This document shows positions 17,649 through 26,360 of a DNA stretch of 64,000 bases, one piece after another (position 1 is the stretch's first letter; each line of letters starts with the position of its first letter). Both the position numbers and the translations under genes were made by a program. The stretch comes from FEN-1219 sp963744305 (GTDB lineage Bacteria > Pseudomonadota > Gammaproteobacteria > Steroidobacterales > Rariloculaceae): the NCBI GenBank assembly GCA_963744305.1, contig CAVUTF010000040.1:248001-312000 (forward strand), read 5' to 3'. The notes below the pieces were generated by a model, which did no database searches, was not told the origin of the DNA, and worked only from the letters and a program-made list of their open reading frames with translations.

Positions 17649-18347
17649 TCAGTCGAGGATTTGTAGCCGATAGCCGACGCCGGGCTCGGTCAGGATGTAG
17701 CGAGGTTGCTCCGCGGACTGCTCGATCTTCTGCCGAATTTGGCGGATGTAGACGCGCAGATACTGGACGTCGACCCCTGTCTCGCTGCCCCACGCGACGC
17801 GAAGTAAGTGACGATGCGTCAACACCCTGCCGGCATGCACGACGAGCTCCCGCAGAATGTCGTACTCCTTGCGCGACAGTTTGACATCGCGGCCATCCAC
17901 GGTGACGACCCTCCGCGTGAGATCGACCGCGAGACCGCCGCTCGCGAACACCGGCAGGCTGCCTTCGCTCGCAAGACGATGGCGCAAAGCGGTCCGCATG
18001 CGGGCCATGAGCTCGTCGACACCGAAAGGCTTGCTGACGTAGTCGTCGGCGCCGAGATCGAGAGCCATCACTTTGCCGGCCTCATCGCTTCTGCTCGACA
18101 ACACGAGAATCGGCACCGCAGAGGATTCACGGATCTGCGGAATGATTTCCATGCCGTCCATATCCGGCAGTCCAAGGTCTAGAATCACGAGCTCCGGGTT
18201 TAGCTGGCGCGCCAGCCCGAGTCCTTCACTACCGGTTTCCGCCTCGCGCACCTCGTACTCCTGGACGCGCAGGGTGTTGCGCAAGAAACGTCGGATTGCA
18301 GGGTCGTCCTCGATGATCAGCACTCGGACGTTGCGCCCGGTTGTCAC
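17649..18347 (-). CDS. kdpE: KdpE-like response regulator
   Basis: A 232-residue OmpR-family regulator. The receiver domain has acidic residues in IIEDD, phospho-acceptor Asp in VILDLGLPDMDG, the Ser in LVLSSRSDE and Lys in DYVSKPFG. The C-terminal winged helix has KLSRKEYDILRELVVHAGRV and YLRVYIRQIRQKIEQ, and ends GVGYRLQ. Sequence type matches KdpE, which activates the kdpFABC potassium ATPase under low potassium. The ATG overlaps the sensor kinase stop by four bases. No kdpFABC is in the window, so the target may lie elsewhere or differ. Confidence 0.87.
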   Translation of the reverse strand: MTTGRNVRVLIIEDDPAIRRFLRNTLRVQEYEVREAETGSEGLGLARQLNPELVILDLGLPDMDGMEIIPQIRESSAVPILVLSSRSDEAGKVMALDLGADDYVSKPFGVDELMARMRTALRHRLASEGSLPVFASGGLAVDLTRRVVTVDGRDVKLSRKEYDILRELVVHAGRVLTHRHLLRVAWGSETGVDVQYLRVYIRQIRQKIEQSAEQPRYILTEPGVGYRLQILD

Positions 18348-19987
18348 GGTGCGCTCTCGATTGGGCGCGTTTTGGGCACAGTGACCGTGAACACGGCGCC
18401 GCTGCGATCGGTTCGGTTGCTCGCAGTAATCGCGCCGCCCATCGCCTCGACGAAGCCTTTGCAGATCGCAAGGCCAAGCCCGGCACCCGCGCGGCGGTGG
18501 TCGGCGACGTTGGCGCGGAAGAATCGCTCGAACACGTGCGGTAAGTCGTCGGCACCGATCCCCGGGCCCTCGTCCATGACCCTGATCCCGACGTCGTGAT
18601 CGTGCTCCTCGACGCAGATCGTGACGAGCGATTCCGCCGGTGTGTATTTCGCAGCATTGTCGAGCAAGTTCACGAGAACGTGCTCCGCCAGGACGAAATC
18701 GAGCGGGACCATGGCGAGGTCGGATGCTACGTCGGTAGCCACGCGGTGGGTCTGCAACAGCTTGTCGCAGCGCTGCAATGCCGCGCCGATGAGGTCGGAA
18801 AGGTCGACAGCCTCTAGCGTCGGGCGCAAGGCGCCTGCGTCGATCCGCGTCATGTGAAGGAGGTTGTCGACGAAACGGGAGAGACGCAGGGTCTCGTTCT
18901 CAGCGAACGTGAGCATCTCGGAGCGCGTCGGCTCATCGTACAAATGACCGTACTGTCGCAGGCTCGTCACGTTGCCGAGGATCGAGGCGAGCGGAGTTTT
19001 CAAATCGTGCGAGATGGAGGTCAAGAGCGCGGTTCGAAGCTTTTCCGTCGCGGCCAACATCTCCGTTTCGTGCATCTCCTCCGCGAGTCGTGCGCGCTCC
19101 AAGCTCACGGTGACTTGATCGCCGAGCGCGTCGAGCAAGCGGCTTTCGTCGGCGCCGAGCAGCGGCCCTGCGCCGTCGCGGCGAATACCGAGCACGCCGA
19201 CCGGGCCTCGGCTAGTGTGGAGGCGCAGATACAAGTGCGACACGCCGTGAAATACGCCGCTGCCGCGACCGGCGGGTTGACCGTGCTCCCAGCACCAGTT
19301 CGCGGCCAACAACTCGCGCGGCTCGAGCTCATGAGCACGACATGCTGCGGCGACGCGCAACGTGCCGTGCTTCGGCAGCAGCAGCACTGCGTCGACGCGC
19401 AGCATCGAGTGAATGTGTTGAACGGCCTCCCTCGCAAGCTCGTCGATCGCTGAAATGGATGCGAGTCTCGAGCTGAAGGCGTACAGCTCCTCGATCACTC
19501 GGCTGTGCCGTCCGGCCGCGGCGGCTCGCTCCCGCACCTGCGCCGCGAGACTGCTCGTGAACGCGGATACGACGACGAAAATCAACAACGCCCATATGTT
19601 GCCGGCATCCGCCACGGCAAATGACAGTCGCGGTTCCGCGAGGAAGTAGCTCGTCGCGAGAATGCTCAACACGGAAGTCCACAGTGCCGCCCAAAACCCA
19701 TATCTAACCGCCGCAAACAGAATGACGGGCAAGAACACCAGCAGGATATTCGGGATCTTGAAGAAGCTCTCGATGACCAAGCCCGTCGCGAGGGCCGCCA
19801 CGAGAAGGCTCGTGCACACCAAGCAGGCGATCGCACGGTCGCGCAGAGGTTTCGGCGCAGCCACGAGCGGCGGTCGCGCGCCGACCAAGTCGGTGCTCGG
19901 CCGCGGGAGATCGTCGAGGCTGCGTTGCTCTGTAATTCCGCTGACGCCGGTTGCAACCGCCGGCGCATCGATCGTTGAACGAGGCAT
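18344..19987 (-). CDS. KdpD-like sensor histidine kinase lacking the N-terminal KdpD domain
   Basis: A 547-residue kinase. Residues about 50-150 form the four-helix DUF4118 membrane domain of KdpD (IACLVCTSLLVAALATGLVI, ILLVFLPVILFAAVRYGFWA, and two more). A GAF-like region follows (about 170-310), then HisKA with SISHDLKTPLASILGNV and HATPase motifs NLLDNAAKY, VMDEGPGIG and GAGLGLAICKGF. Full KdpD (about 890 residues) starts with a 370-residue cytoplasmic domain with a Walker motif and a universal-stress domain; both are absent here. The start at 19987 is the first good ATG; upstream sequence shows no missing domain. It is divergent from tatA. Confidence 0.85.
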   Translation of the reverse strand: MPRSTIDAPAVATGVSGITEQRSLDDLPRPSTDLVGARPPLVAAPKPLRDRAIACLVCTSLLVAALATGLVIESFFKIPNILLVFLPVILFAAVRYGFWAALWTSVLSILATSYFLAEPRLSFAVADAGNIWALLIFVVVSAFTSSLAAQVRERAAAAGRHSRVIEELYAFSSRLASISAIDELAREAVQHIHSMLRVDAVLLLPKHGTLRVAAACRAHELEPRELLAANWCWEHGQPAGRGSGVFHGVSHLYLRLHTSRGPVGVLGIRRDGAGPLLGADESRLLDALGDQVTVSLERARLAEEMHETEMLAATEKLRTALLTSISHDLKTPLASILGNVTSLRQYGHLYDEPTRSEMLTFAENETLRLSRFVDNLLHMTRIDAGALRPTLEAVDLSDLIGAALQRCDKLLQTHRVATDVASDLAMVPLDFVLAEHVLVNLLDNAAKYTPAESLVTICVEEHDHDVGIRVMDEGPGIGADDLPHVFERFFRANVADHRRAGAGLGLAICKGFVEAMGGAITASNRTDRSGAVFTVTVPKTRPIESAP

Positions 19988-20137
19988 GCCGAAATAGGTC
20001 GAACGAGGCTGAGGGCCTCTTGGCCGGATGATACCGGATGGGCCGGGAGCGCGGAGAAATTGATGGATTTCCGCGCCGGCGGCGCGCAAAATGACTACCA
20101 TCGAGCGACCACAGTCGACCATTTTTGGAGAGAAATC

Positions 20138-20344
20138 ATGGGACTAGCGATGAGCGTCCCCCAGCTTCTGATCATCCTCGTGATCGTTGCGCTCATCTTC
20201 GGCACGAAGCGGCTGAAGGACATCGGCGGCGACTTGGGCGGAGCACTGAAGAGCTTTCGCAAAGCGATGAATACCGGCGAGACGGATGACAGCGCAACCA
20301 CCGCAGACCCGAAGCGCATCACGAAAGACGAAGAAGTCAGTTAA
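20138..20344 (+). CDS. tatA: Sec-independent translocase protein TatA
   Basis: A 68-residue protein with one N-terminal membrane helix (SVPQLLIILVIVALIFGTKR) and the amphipathic helix KDIGGDLGGALKSFRKAM, ending in an acidic polar tail. These are the defining parts of TatA, which forms the pore of the twin-arginine export system. The ATG at 20138 follows GGAG; a second ATG at 20150 is possible. tatB and tatC, usually next to tatA, are absent here and secF follows after 53 bases. The gene is divergent from the KdpD-like kinase. Confidence 0.85.
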   Translation: MGLAMSVPQLLIILVIVALIFGTKRLKDIGGDLGGALKSFRKAMNTGETDDSATTADPKRITKDEEVS

Positions 20345-20397
20345 CCTAACGTCCATTCCGGCGCGCCCGCGCGGCGGCACCGGCTCTCCTGTCGAAC

Positions 20398-21330
20398 ATG
20401 CAGTGGCTCACAGGCACCCCTAACTTCAATTTCATGAAGTACCGCCACACGGCGCTCATCGCGTCGGCGGTGCTCACGTTGATATCGCTCGGGTCACTTG
20501 CGATCAGAGGGCTGAACTACGGCATCGACTTCACCGGCGGCGTGATCCTCGAGGTTAGATACCCGCAAGAAGCGAACTTAGAGAACATTCGGTCGGACTT
20601 CGCGGCGGCCGGATTCGACAACGCGCAAGTCCAGAGCTTCGGGTCGGTCACCGATGTATTGATCAGACTGCCGCCGCTCGACGCAGCGCAGGACAGGGGG
20701 ACGGCGCGGGAAGAATTGCTCGGGATCCTGAGAGCGCGGGAGCCGAACGTCGAGCAGCGCAACTTCGCAGACGTCGACTCGCAGGTCGGCAGCGAGCTGG
20801 CCGAGCAGGGCGGGCTCGCGCTCTTGCTTGCGATGATCATGATCTTCATCTACGTCATGCTGCGTTTCCGTTGGAAGCTCGCGCTGGGCGCGATCGTCGC
20901 AACCGCGCACGACGTGATCGTGACTGTCGGCCTTTTTTCGGTGCTCGGGTTGCAGTTCGATTTGACCGTGCTTGGCTCCGTGCTGGCCGTGCTCGGATAC
21001 TCGTTGAACGACACGATCGTCGTCTACGACCGCATTCGCGACAACTTCCGAATCGTTCGGCGCGGCACACCCGAGTCGATCGTCAACCTGTCCGTGAATC
21101 AGACGTTGGCGCGCACGTTGGTGACCGGCGTCACGACGCTGCTCGTGCTGGCCGCACTGCTGGTGGTGGGCGGCGACACGATGTGGGGATTCTCCATCGC
21201 CCTGATCTTCGGCATCGTGATCGGCACTTACTCCTCGATCTACGTCGCGAGCGCGATGGCTCTCGCATTGAAGGTCACGCCGGCCGACCTGATGCCAGCC
21301 AAGCGGGAAGAGATCGACGAGCTTCCTTGA
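20398..21330 (+). CDS. secF: Protein translocase subunit SecF
   Basis: A 310-residue inner membrane protein of the SecDF complex, which pulls exported proteins across the membrane using the proton gradient. The first helix is followed by the SecF signature YGIDFTGGVILEVRYP. The periplasmic domain spans about residues 60-130. Five more helices include IVATAHDVIVTVGLFSVLGL and VLAVLGYSLNDTIVVYDRIR, both diagnostic. Length matches SecF (about 310-320). secD and yajC normally stand directly upstream, but here only tatA does; secD is not in the window. Confidence 0.92.
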   Translation: MQWLTGTPNFNFMKYRHTALIASAVLTLISLGSLAIRGLNYGIDFTGGVILEVRYPQEANLENIRSDFAAAGFDNAQVQSFGSVTDVLIRLPPLDAAQDRGTAREELLGILRAREPNVEQRNFADVDSQVGSELAEQGGLALLLAMIMIFIYVMLRFRWKLALGAIVATAHDVIVTVGLFSVLGLQFDLTVLGSVLAVLGYSLNDTIVVYDRIRDNFRIVRRGTPESIVNLSVNQTLARTLVTGVTTLLVLAALLVVGGDTMWGFSIALIFGIVIGTYSSIYVASAMALALKVTPADLMPAKREEIDELP

Positions 21331-21334
21331 CGCC

Positions 21335-21838
21335 GTGCGCGTGCACCTTGAACGGCCGTCGTTGCGGCGCGAGCACGACTATATCGAAGCAGTCCTGCGC
21401 AGCCGAGCGCTGCACCGCGGGTTCGTGACCGCCGCAAGCACGCGTGACGACTACCGCAACTACCTACGCCGGTCGCGGCGCCACAACCAGGAATCGTTTT
21501 TCATCGTGCGCGACGATAGCGGCGAGTTGGCAGGCGTCGTCAACGTGAACGAGATCGTTCGCTACTCGTTCCAGTCGGCATATCTCGGTTACTACGCATT
21601 CACGCCGCATGCGGCCTGCGGCTTCATGCGGGAAGGGTTGCAGCTCGTAATCGAGCGCGCCTTCGACGAGCTCGGATTGCATCGTCTCGAGGCGAACATT
21701 CAGCCCGCCAACGAGCGCTCCATTGCGCTCGTGCGCGGCTTGGGGTTTCGCAATGAAGGGCTGTCGCGTCGATATCTGAAGATCAGCGGCCGCTGGCGAG
21801 ATCACGAACGCTGGGCGCTGCTCGTCGAAGAATGGTGA
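21335..21838 (+). CDS. GNAT acetyltransferase, RimJ/RimL-like
   Basis: A 167-residue GNAT-family acetyltransferase. It has the RimJ-type features FFIVRDDSGELAGVVNVNEI, YLGYYAFTPHAACGFMREGL (acetyl-CoA binding region) and HRLEANIQPANERSIALVRG, then LGFRNEGLSRRYLKI. Such enzymes acetylate protein N-termini or small amines using acetyl-CoA. The GTG start lies four bases after the secF stop, so it is probably the last gene of the tatA-secF unit, though the function is unrelated. It is convergent with the Lrp-family gene. Confidence 0.85.
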   Translation: MRVHLERPSLRREHDYIEAVLRSRALHRGFVTAASTRDDYRNYLRRSRRHNQESFFIVRDDSGELAGVVNVNEIVRYSFQSAYLGYYAFTPHAACGFMREGLQLVIERAFDELGLHRLEANIQPANERSIALVRGLGFRNEGLSRRYLKISGRWRDHERWALLVEEW

Positions 21839-21849
21839 GCCGCGGCACG

Positions 21850-22347
21850 TCAGGCGCCCTTGCGCGCATAGGCAAGCGGCAGAGCCGTCGTGTCGATGGC
21901 CTTGCGCAGCACGAATGACGAATGCACGCCGATCACGCCCTCGATGCGCGTGATCTCGTTCAGCAGGAAGCGCTGATATTCCTCCATGTTCGGCACGGCA
22001 ATCTTGAGCTGATAGTCGGCTTCCTGACCCGTGATGAGGTAGCATTCCTGCACCTCGGGATACGCGCGTACGACGCTTTCGAATTGCGCGAAACGTTCCG
22101 GAGTGTGTCGATCCATGCGGATATGGATCAGCACCGTCAAATCCAATCCAATCTTGCGCGGGTCGAGCCGCACGACGCGCGTCCCGATCACGCCGGCGTC
22201 CTCGAGCTGTCGAATACGCCTCGAGCAAGGCGACGCCGACAGGCCAACGCGGTCCGCGATCTCCTGGTTGCTGAGACCGCCGTTCGCCTGAAGCTCCGCG
22301 AGAATCTTGAGGTCGAACGAGTCGAGGTTAATGGTGTTTTGCGGCAT
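21850..22347 (-). CDS. Lrp/AsnC-family transcriptional regulator
   Basis: A 165-residue regulator. The N-terminal helix-turn-helix spans LDSFDLKILAELQANGGLSN and ADRVGLSASPCSRRIRQLED. The C-terminal RAM ligand domain includes LDLTVLIHIRMDRHTPERFA, YPEVQECYLITGQEADYQLK and the closing strand near GVIGVHSSFVLRKAI. Such proteins sense amino acids and form octamers on DNA. It is divergent from leuA with a 137-base interval between, which makes leuA and its own gene the obvious targets, with leucine the likely effector; this is inference from position. Confidence 0.88.
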   Translation of the reverse strand: MPQNTINLDSFDLKILAELQANGGLSNQEIADRVGLSASPCSRRIRQLEDAGVIGTRVVRLDPRKIGLDLTVLIHIRMDRHTPERFAQFESVVRAYPEVQECYLITGQEADYQLKIAVPNMEEYQRFLLNEITRIEGVIGVHSSFVLRKAIDTTALPLAYARKGA

Positions 22348-22484
22348 AGTCTGCTAAGAATCATGGAAAAAGCGACAGAAGCATGCGCAGTCTATCGCAG
22401 AATGCATGGATTTAGGTCAACAATGCTGGGAATGTCGGCATAGAATCAACGTTTCGTTTGCCCATAGCTGCCGGAGGACCCGCG

Positions 22485-24185
22485 ATGCGCGAATACGACC
22501 ACACGAAGTACCGGCCTTATCGACCGATCCAGCTGCAGAACCGGACGTGGCCCGATCGTGTTCTCGAGCGCGCACCCGACTGGTGCAGCGTCGATCTGCG
22601 GGACGGCAATCAAGCGTTGGTCCAACCGATGTCGGTGCGGAAAAAGCTCGAGATGTTCGATCTGCTCGTAGAGATCGGCTTCAAGGAGATCGAAATCGGG
22701 TTTCCGTCTGCGTCGCAAACGGAGTTCGACTTCGCGCGACGCCTCATCGATGAGCGGAGGATTCCCGATTCGGTGAGGGTGCAAGTGCTGACACAGGCGC
22801 GCCCGGAGCTAATCGAACGAACGTTCGAAGCGCTGCGCGGCATCCGCCGTGCGATTGTTCACGTTTACAACTCAACCTCGCCGGTGCAACGCGAGCAGGT
22901 GTTCAAAGCCAGCAAGGAAGAGATCATCGCAATCGCGGTCAACGGCGCGCGGCTTCTGCAGGAGCACGCGGCGCGGCATGCGGATGCGGAGTGGATCTTT
23001 GAATACTCTCCGGAGAGCTTTTCCGGAACCGAACCGGACTACGCGGTCGAGGTATGCAACGCAGTCCTCGACGTCTGGCAGCCGCAGAAGGGACGCGGCG
23101 TCGTGATCAACCTACCAGCCACGGTCGAGATGACGTCGCCGAACGTGTTCGCCGACCAAGTCGAGTATTTCTGCCGGCATGTCACGCATCGCGAGCATAT
23201 TCGCGTCAGCCTGCACACTCACAACGATCGCGGCTGCGCGATCGCGGCATCGGAGCTCGGCTTGATGGCGGGCGCAGACCGCATCGAGGGAACGTTGTTC
23301 GGAAACGGCGAGCGCACGGGCAACATGGACATCGTCACGATGGCGATGAACTTGTACTCGCAGGGAATCGATCCGCGTTTGGATTTCGCGAACATGGCGC
23401 GCGTCATCGAGATCTACAAACGCTGCACCGACATGCCCGTGCACCCTCGCCATCCGTGGGCCGGCGATCTGGTGTACGCGGCGTTCTCGGGCAGCCATCA
23501 GGATGCGATCCGCAAGTCGATGGCGTTTCACCGCGAGCAGGGTCTACCGCACTGGACCGTGGCGTACCTGCCGATCGATCCGCGCGATCTCGGCCGCCGC
23601 TACGAGGAAGTCGTGCGGATCAACAGCCAATCGGGCAAGGGCGGGGTTGCGCTCGTGCTCGAGCGCGACCACGGCATCACGCTGCCGAAGTGGCTGCATC
23701 CTGCGATCAGCCGCGTCGTGCAGAGTGAGGCCGATGCGAGCGGTGAGGAGATCTCCTCGCGGCAAGTACTCGCGCTCTTCCAGTCGGAGTTCTTGGCGGT
23801 GCCCGAGGGATGGCGGCTGCAGGGATACGACCTGCACTCCGAAGCGCAGCGCACCCACGGGCGTTTCCACCTCGGCTCGGGCGGCGTCGATTTGATGTTG
23901 AACGGCGACGGCCAGGGGCTCATCGAAGCGCTGGTGGACGCGGTCAGCAGGCAATTCGACGTGAGCGTTGCCGTCGTCGATTTCGACGAGCATGCGATGA
24001 CGCCCGGGACCGAAGCGAAGGCTCTTGCTTCGGTCACCGTCGAGGCGGGTGGGCGTCGTGCGACCGCGTGCTGCATCGACGAAGACACTTCGCTGGCATC
24101 GCTGCAAGCGACGTTGTCTGCGGTGGGCCGCGCACTCGCGAAGCGGTCGGCAAACGCGAAGCAACGACTTCGCAACGTCAGCTGA
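22485..24185 (+). CDS. leuA: 2-isopropylmalate synthase (long form)
   Basis: A 566-residue enzyme that condenses acetyl-CoA with 2-oxoisovalerate in the first step of leucine synthesis. The TIM-barrel catalytic domain has WCSVDLRDGNQALVQPM (metal-binding RDGNQ), a conserved ESFSGTEPDY and LHTHNDRGCAIAASELGLMA, followed by GADRIEGTLFGNGERTGN. Residues from about 430 form the C-terminal leucine-feedback domain. The length and the N-terminal KYRPYRPIQL mark the LeuA2/yeast-Leu4-like type rather than the E. coli type. GGAGGA before 22485 sets the start. The Lrp-family regulator is divergent. leuBCD are not here. Confidence 0.93.
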   Translation: MREYDHTKYRPYRPIQLQNRTWPDRVLERAPDWCSVDLRDGNQALVQPMSVRKKLEMFDLLVEIGFKEIEIGFPSASQTEFDFARRLIDERRIPDSVRVQVLTQARPELIERTFEALRGIRRAIVHVYNSTSPVQREQVFKASKEEIIAIAVNGARLLQEHAARHADAEWIFEYSPESFSGTEPDYAVEVCNAVLDVWQPQKGRGVVINLPATVEMTSPNVFADQVEYFCRHVTHREHIRVSLHTHNDRGCAIAASELGLMAGADRIEGTLFGNGERTGNMDIVTMAMNLYSQGIDPRLDFANMARVIEIYKRCTDMPVHPRHPWAGDLVYAAFSGSHQDAIRKSMAFHREQGLPHWTVAYLPIDPRDLGRRYEEVVRINSQSGKGGVALVLERDHGITLPKWLHPAISRVVQSEADASGEEISSRQVLALFQSEFLAVPEGWRLQGYDLHSEAQRTHGRFHLGSGGVDLMLNGDGQGLIEALVDAVSRQFDVSVAVVDFDEHAMTPGTEAKALASVTVEAGGRRATACCIDEDTSLASLQATLSAVGRALAKRSANAKQRLRNVS

Positions 24186-24351
24186 GCCGGCGGTCGCGAG
24201 CCGCGGCTGCTGAAGACCTCATCGCCTGTTACGGGCTCCGCGCGCTGCTGTGGGGGCGGCCGCGAGGTTCGTAGCTGATCGCCGGGTGTGCGACGCCGCC
24301 GTCGGCGGCGGCATACTATTCGTGCATCGACCGAAAAGGCAGCGAACCGCC

Positions 24352-24867
24352 GTGGAAACGATTCTCTGTGACCGCTCGTACTCGTCTGCAATCCTCGCCA
24401 TTCTGAACGACGCGATCGTGACCACAACCGCCCTCTGGGATTACCAGCCACGCCCGCCGAAATCGATGGACGCGTGGTTTGCGGCGAAGGAGGAGCGCAG
24501 CTATCCGGTCGTGGGCGTCGTCGAGGGCGGCGAGCTGCTCGGCTTCGCGAGCTACGGCGTATTTCGGCCATGGCCCGCCTATAAGTACACCGTCGAGCAC
24601 GCCGTGTACGTGCACAAGGAGCATCGGCGCAAGGGCATCGGCCGGCGCCTCGTGCTCGCGTGCCTCGAGCACGCGCAGGCGCAGAACTATCACACGGTCA
24701 TTGCCGCCATCGGCGCCGACAACCTCCCAAGCATCAGGTTGCACGAGTCGCTGGGTTTCGTGATCTGCGGAAAGATTCGCGAGGCGGGATACAAGTTCGA
24801 TCGCTGGCTCGACCTCACGCTAATGCAGTACGTTTTGCCGACGCCGGCAGCGCCCACGGCGGACTAG
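24352..24867 (+). CDS. GNAT acetyltransferase, phosphinothricin-acetyltransferase-like
   Basis: A 171-residue GNAT enzyme. The fold is shown by ILNDAIVTTTALWDYQPRP at the N-terminus, HAVYVHKEHRRKGIGRRLVL (acetyl-CoA P-loop RRKGIG) and VIAAIGADNLPSIRLHESLG. This matches the Pat/MnaT group, which acetylates phosphinothricin, methionine sulfoximine or similar amino acids. The GTG at 24352 gives the usual length of this group; an upstream ATG would add an unconserved leader. An amidase gene follows after 11 bases, so the two may be co-transcribed. Confidence 0.82.
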   Translation: METILCDRSYSSAILAILNDAIVTTTALWDYQPRPPKSMDAWFAAKEERSYPVVGVVEGGELLGFASYGVFRPWPAYKYTVEHAVYVHKEHRRKGIGRRLVLACLEHAQAQNYHTVIAAIGADNLPSIRLHESLGFVICGKIREAGYKFDRWLDLTLMQYVLPTPAAPTAD

Positions 24868-24878
24868 AGCGTTCGCTC

Positions 24879-26360
24879 ATGCAGCACGACGCAACGGCGA
24901 CCGCGAACGACGAGCTCTGCTTTGCGGACGCTCACCGGTTGGTCGCGATGCTTCGCGAGCGCACCGTGTCGGCCGTCGAGCTGCTGCGCGCATTCCTTGC
25001 GCAGATCGAGAAGTTGAACCCGCTAGTCAATGCTCTGCCGACGCTGCTGCCTGAGAGCCAGCTGCTGCAGGCGGCGCGCGCGGCAGATCGCGAAATCGAG
25101 CGCGGCGCGCGGCTCGGCCCCCTGCACGGAATGCCGCTCGCGATCAAGGACCTCACGAAGACCCGCGGAATTCGCACGACTTTCGGGTCGCGGATCTATG
25201 CGGATTTTTGTCCAACGTCCGACGAGCTCTACGTGGAGCGCTGCCGGCGGGCGGGAGCCATAATCATCGGCAAAACCAACACGCCGGAGTTCGGCGCCGG
25301 CTCGCAGACCTTCAACGCGGTGTTCGGTGCGACGCGCAATCCATACGATCTTGGGAGGACCTGCGGCGGCAGCAGCGGCGGTGCCGCCGCAGCGCTCGCT
25401 TGCGGAATGGTTCCGCTCGCGGACGGCACGGATCTCGGCGGCTCTTTGCGTAATCCAGCGAGCTTCTGCAACGTCGTCGGCTTTCGTCCTTCGCCCGGCC
25501 GCGTGCCGCGGCTCGAAGCGCGCGCCGGCGACACGTTGGGAGTGCACGGTCCGATGGCGCGCACCGTGCGCGACGTCGCGTGCCTACTCGCCGTGATGGC
25601 GGGACCGGATGCGCGAGATCCCGTTTCGCGCGGCGCGCCGACGGAAGATTTTCGGCGCGATCTCGCCCGCGACTTCCGCGGCACGCGCATCGCTTGGAGC
25701 GCAACTCTCGGCGGCTACCCGGTGGAGCGGGCCGTGATCGCTGTGTGCAGCGCTGCATGCAATACTTTCCTGGAGCTCGATTGCGAGCTCTCCGATGCGG
25801 AGCCCGATCTTTCCGGCGTCGACGAAATCTTTCAGACGCTGCGTGCGGCAGGATATGCCGCGGCGCATCGCGGGGACTACGAGCGCCATCGGTACCTCAT
25901 GAAGGACACAGTCGTTTGGAATATCGAGCGCGGCTTGGAGCTGCAGGCGGGCGACGTCGAGCGAGCAAGCGCGGAGCTTGCAGCTCTGCGTGCGCGCACC
26001 GCCGAGTTTTTCGCACGGTATGACTATCTCGTTCTGCCGGTTTCGCAAGTTGCGCCGTTTCCCGTTGAGGTCGAATGGGTGCGCGAGATCGAAGGCGTGC
26101 GGATGGCGACGTACATCGATTGGATGGCAACGTGCTACGCGATCAGCTGCACGGGATTGCCGGCGATCTCGATTCCGTGCGGTTTCACGTCGGCAGGGTT
26201 GCCGATCGGCCTGCAAATCGTCGGCGGGCCGCAGCGCGATTTTGCCGTGCTGCAGCTCGCGCGGGCGTTCGAGCTCGCGACGCAGCACGCGCGTCGCCGT
26301 CCCCCGATCGCGATCGGGCGTGCCTCGAATGCAGAGAAGAAAGAAGGAGACCTCAGATGA
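24879..26360 (+). CDS. Amidase-signature-family amidase
   Basis: A 493-residue hydrolase with the Ser-cisSer-Lys triad of the amidase signature family. The Lys is in MPLAIKDLTKTRG, the cis-Ser in CGGSSGGAAAALACG and the nucleophile Ser in GTDLGGSLRNPASFC. The C-terminal ISCTGLPAISIPCGFTSAGL with PIGLQIVG is also typical. It resembles stand-alone amidases rather than GatA, because no gatB or gatC is near and it lacks GatA-specific end sequence. The substrate is unknown. Its TGA overlaps the ATG of the next gene (ATGA at 26357-26360), linking it to the SDR protein. Confidence 0.87.
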   Translation: MQHDATATANDELCFADAHRLVAMLRERTVSAVELLRAFLAQIEKLNPLVNALPTLLPESQLLQAARAADREIERGARLGPLHGMPLAIKDLTKTRGIRTTFGSRIYADFCPTSDELYVERCRRAGAIIIGKTNTPEFGAGSQTFNAVFGATRNPYDLGRTCGGSSGGAAAALACGMVPLADGTDLGGSLRNPASFCNVVGFRPSPGRVPRLEARAGDTLGVHGPMARTVRDVACLLAVMAGPDARDPVSRGAPTEDFRRDLARDFRGTRIAWSATLGGYPVERAVIAVCSAACNTFLELDCELSDAEPDLSGVDEIFQTLRAAGYAAAHRGDYERHRYLMKDTVVWNIERGLELQAGDVERASAELAALRARTAEFFARYDYLVLPVSQVAPFPVEVEWVREIEGVRMATYIDWMATCYAISCTGLPAISIPCGFTSAGLPIGLQIVGGPQRDFAVLQLARAFELATQHARRRPPIAIGRASNAEKKEGDLR

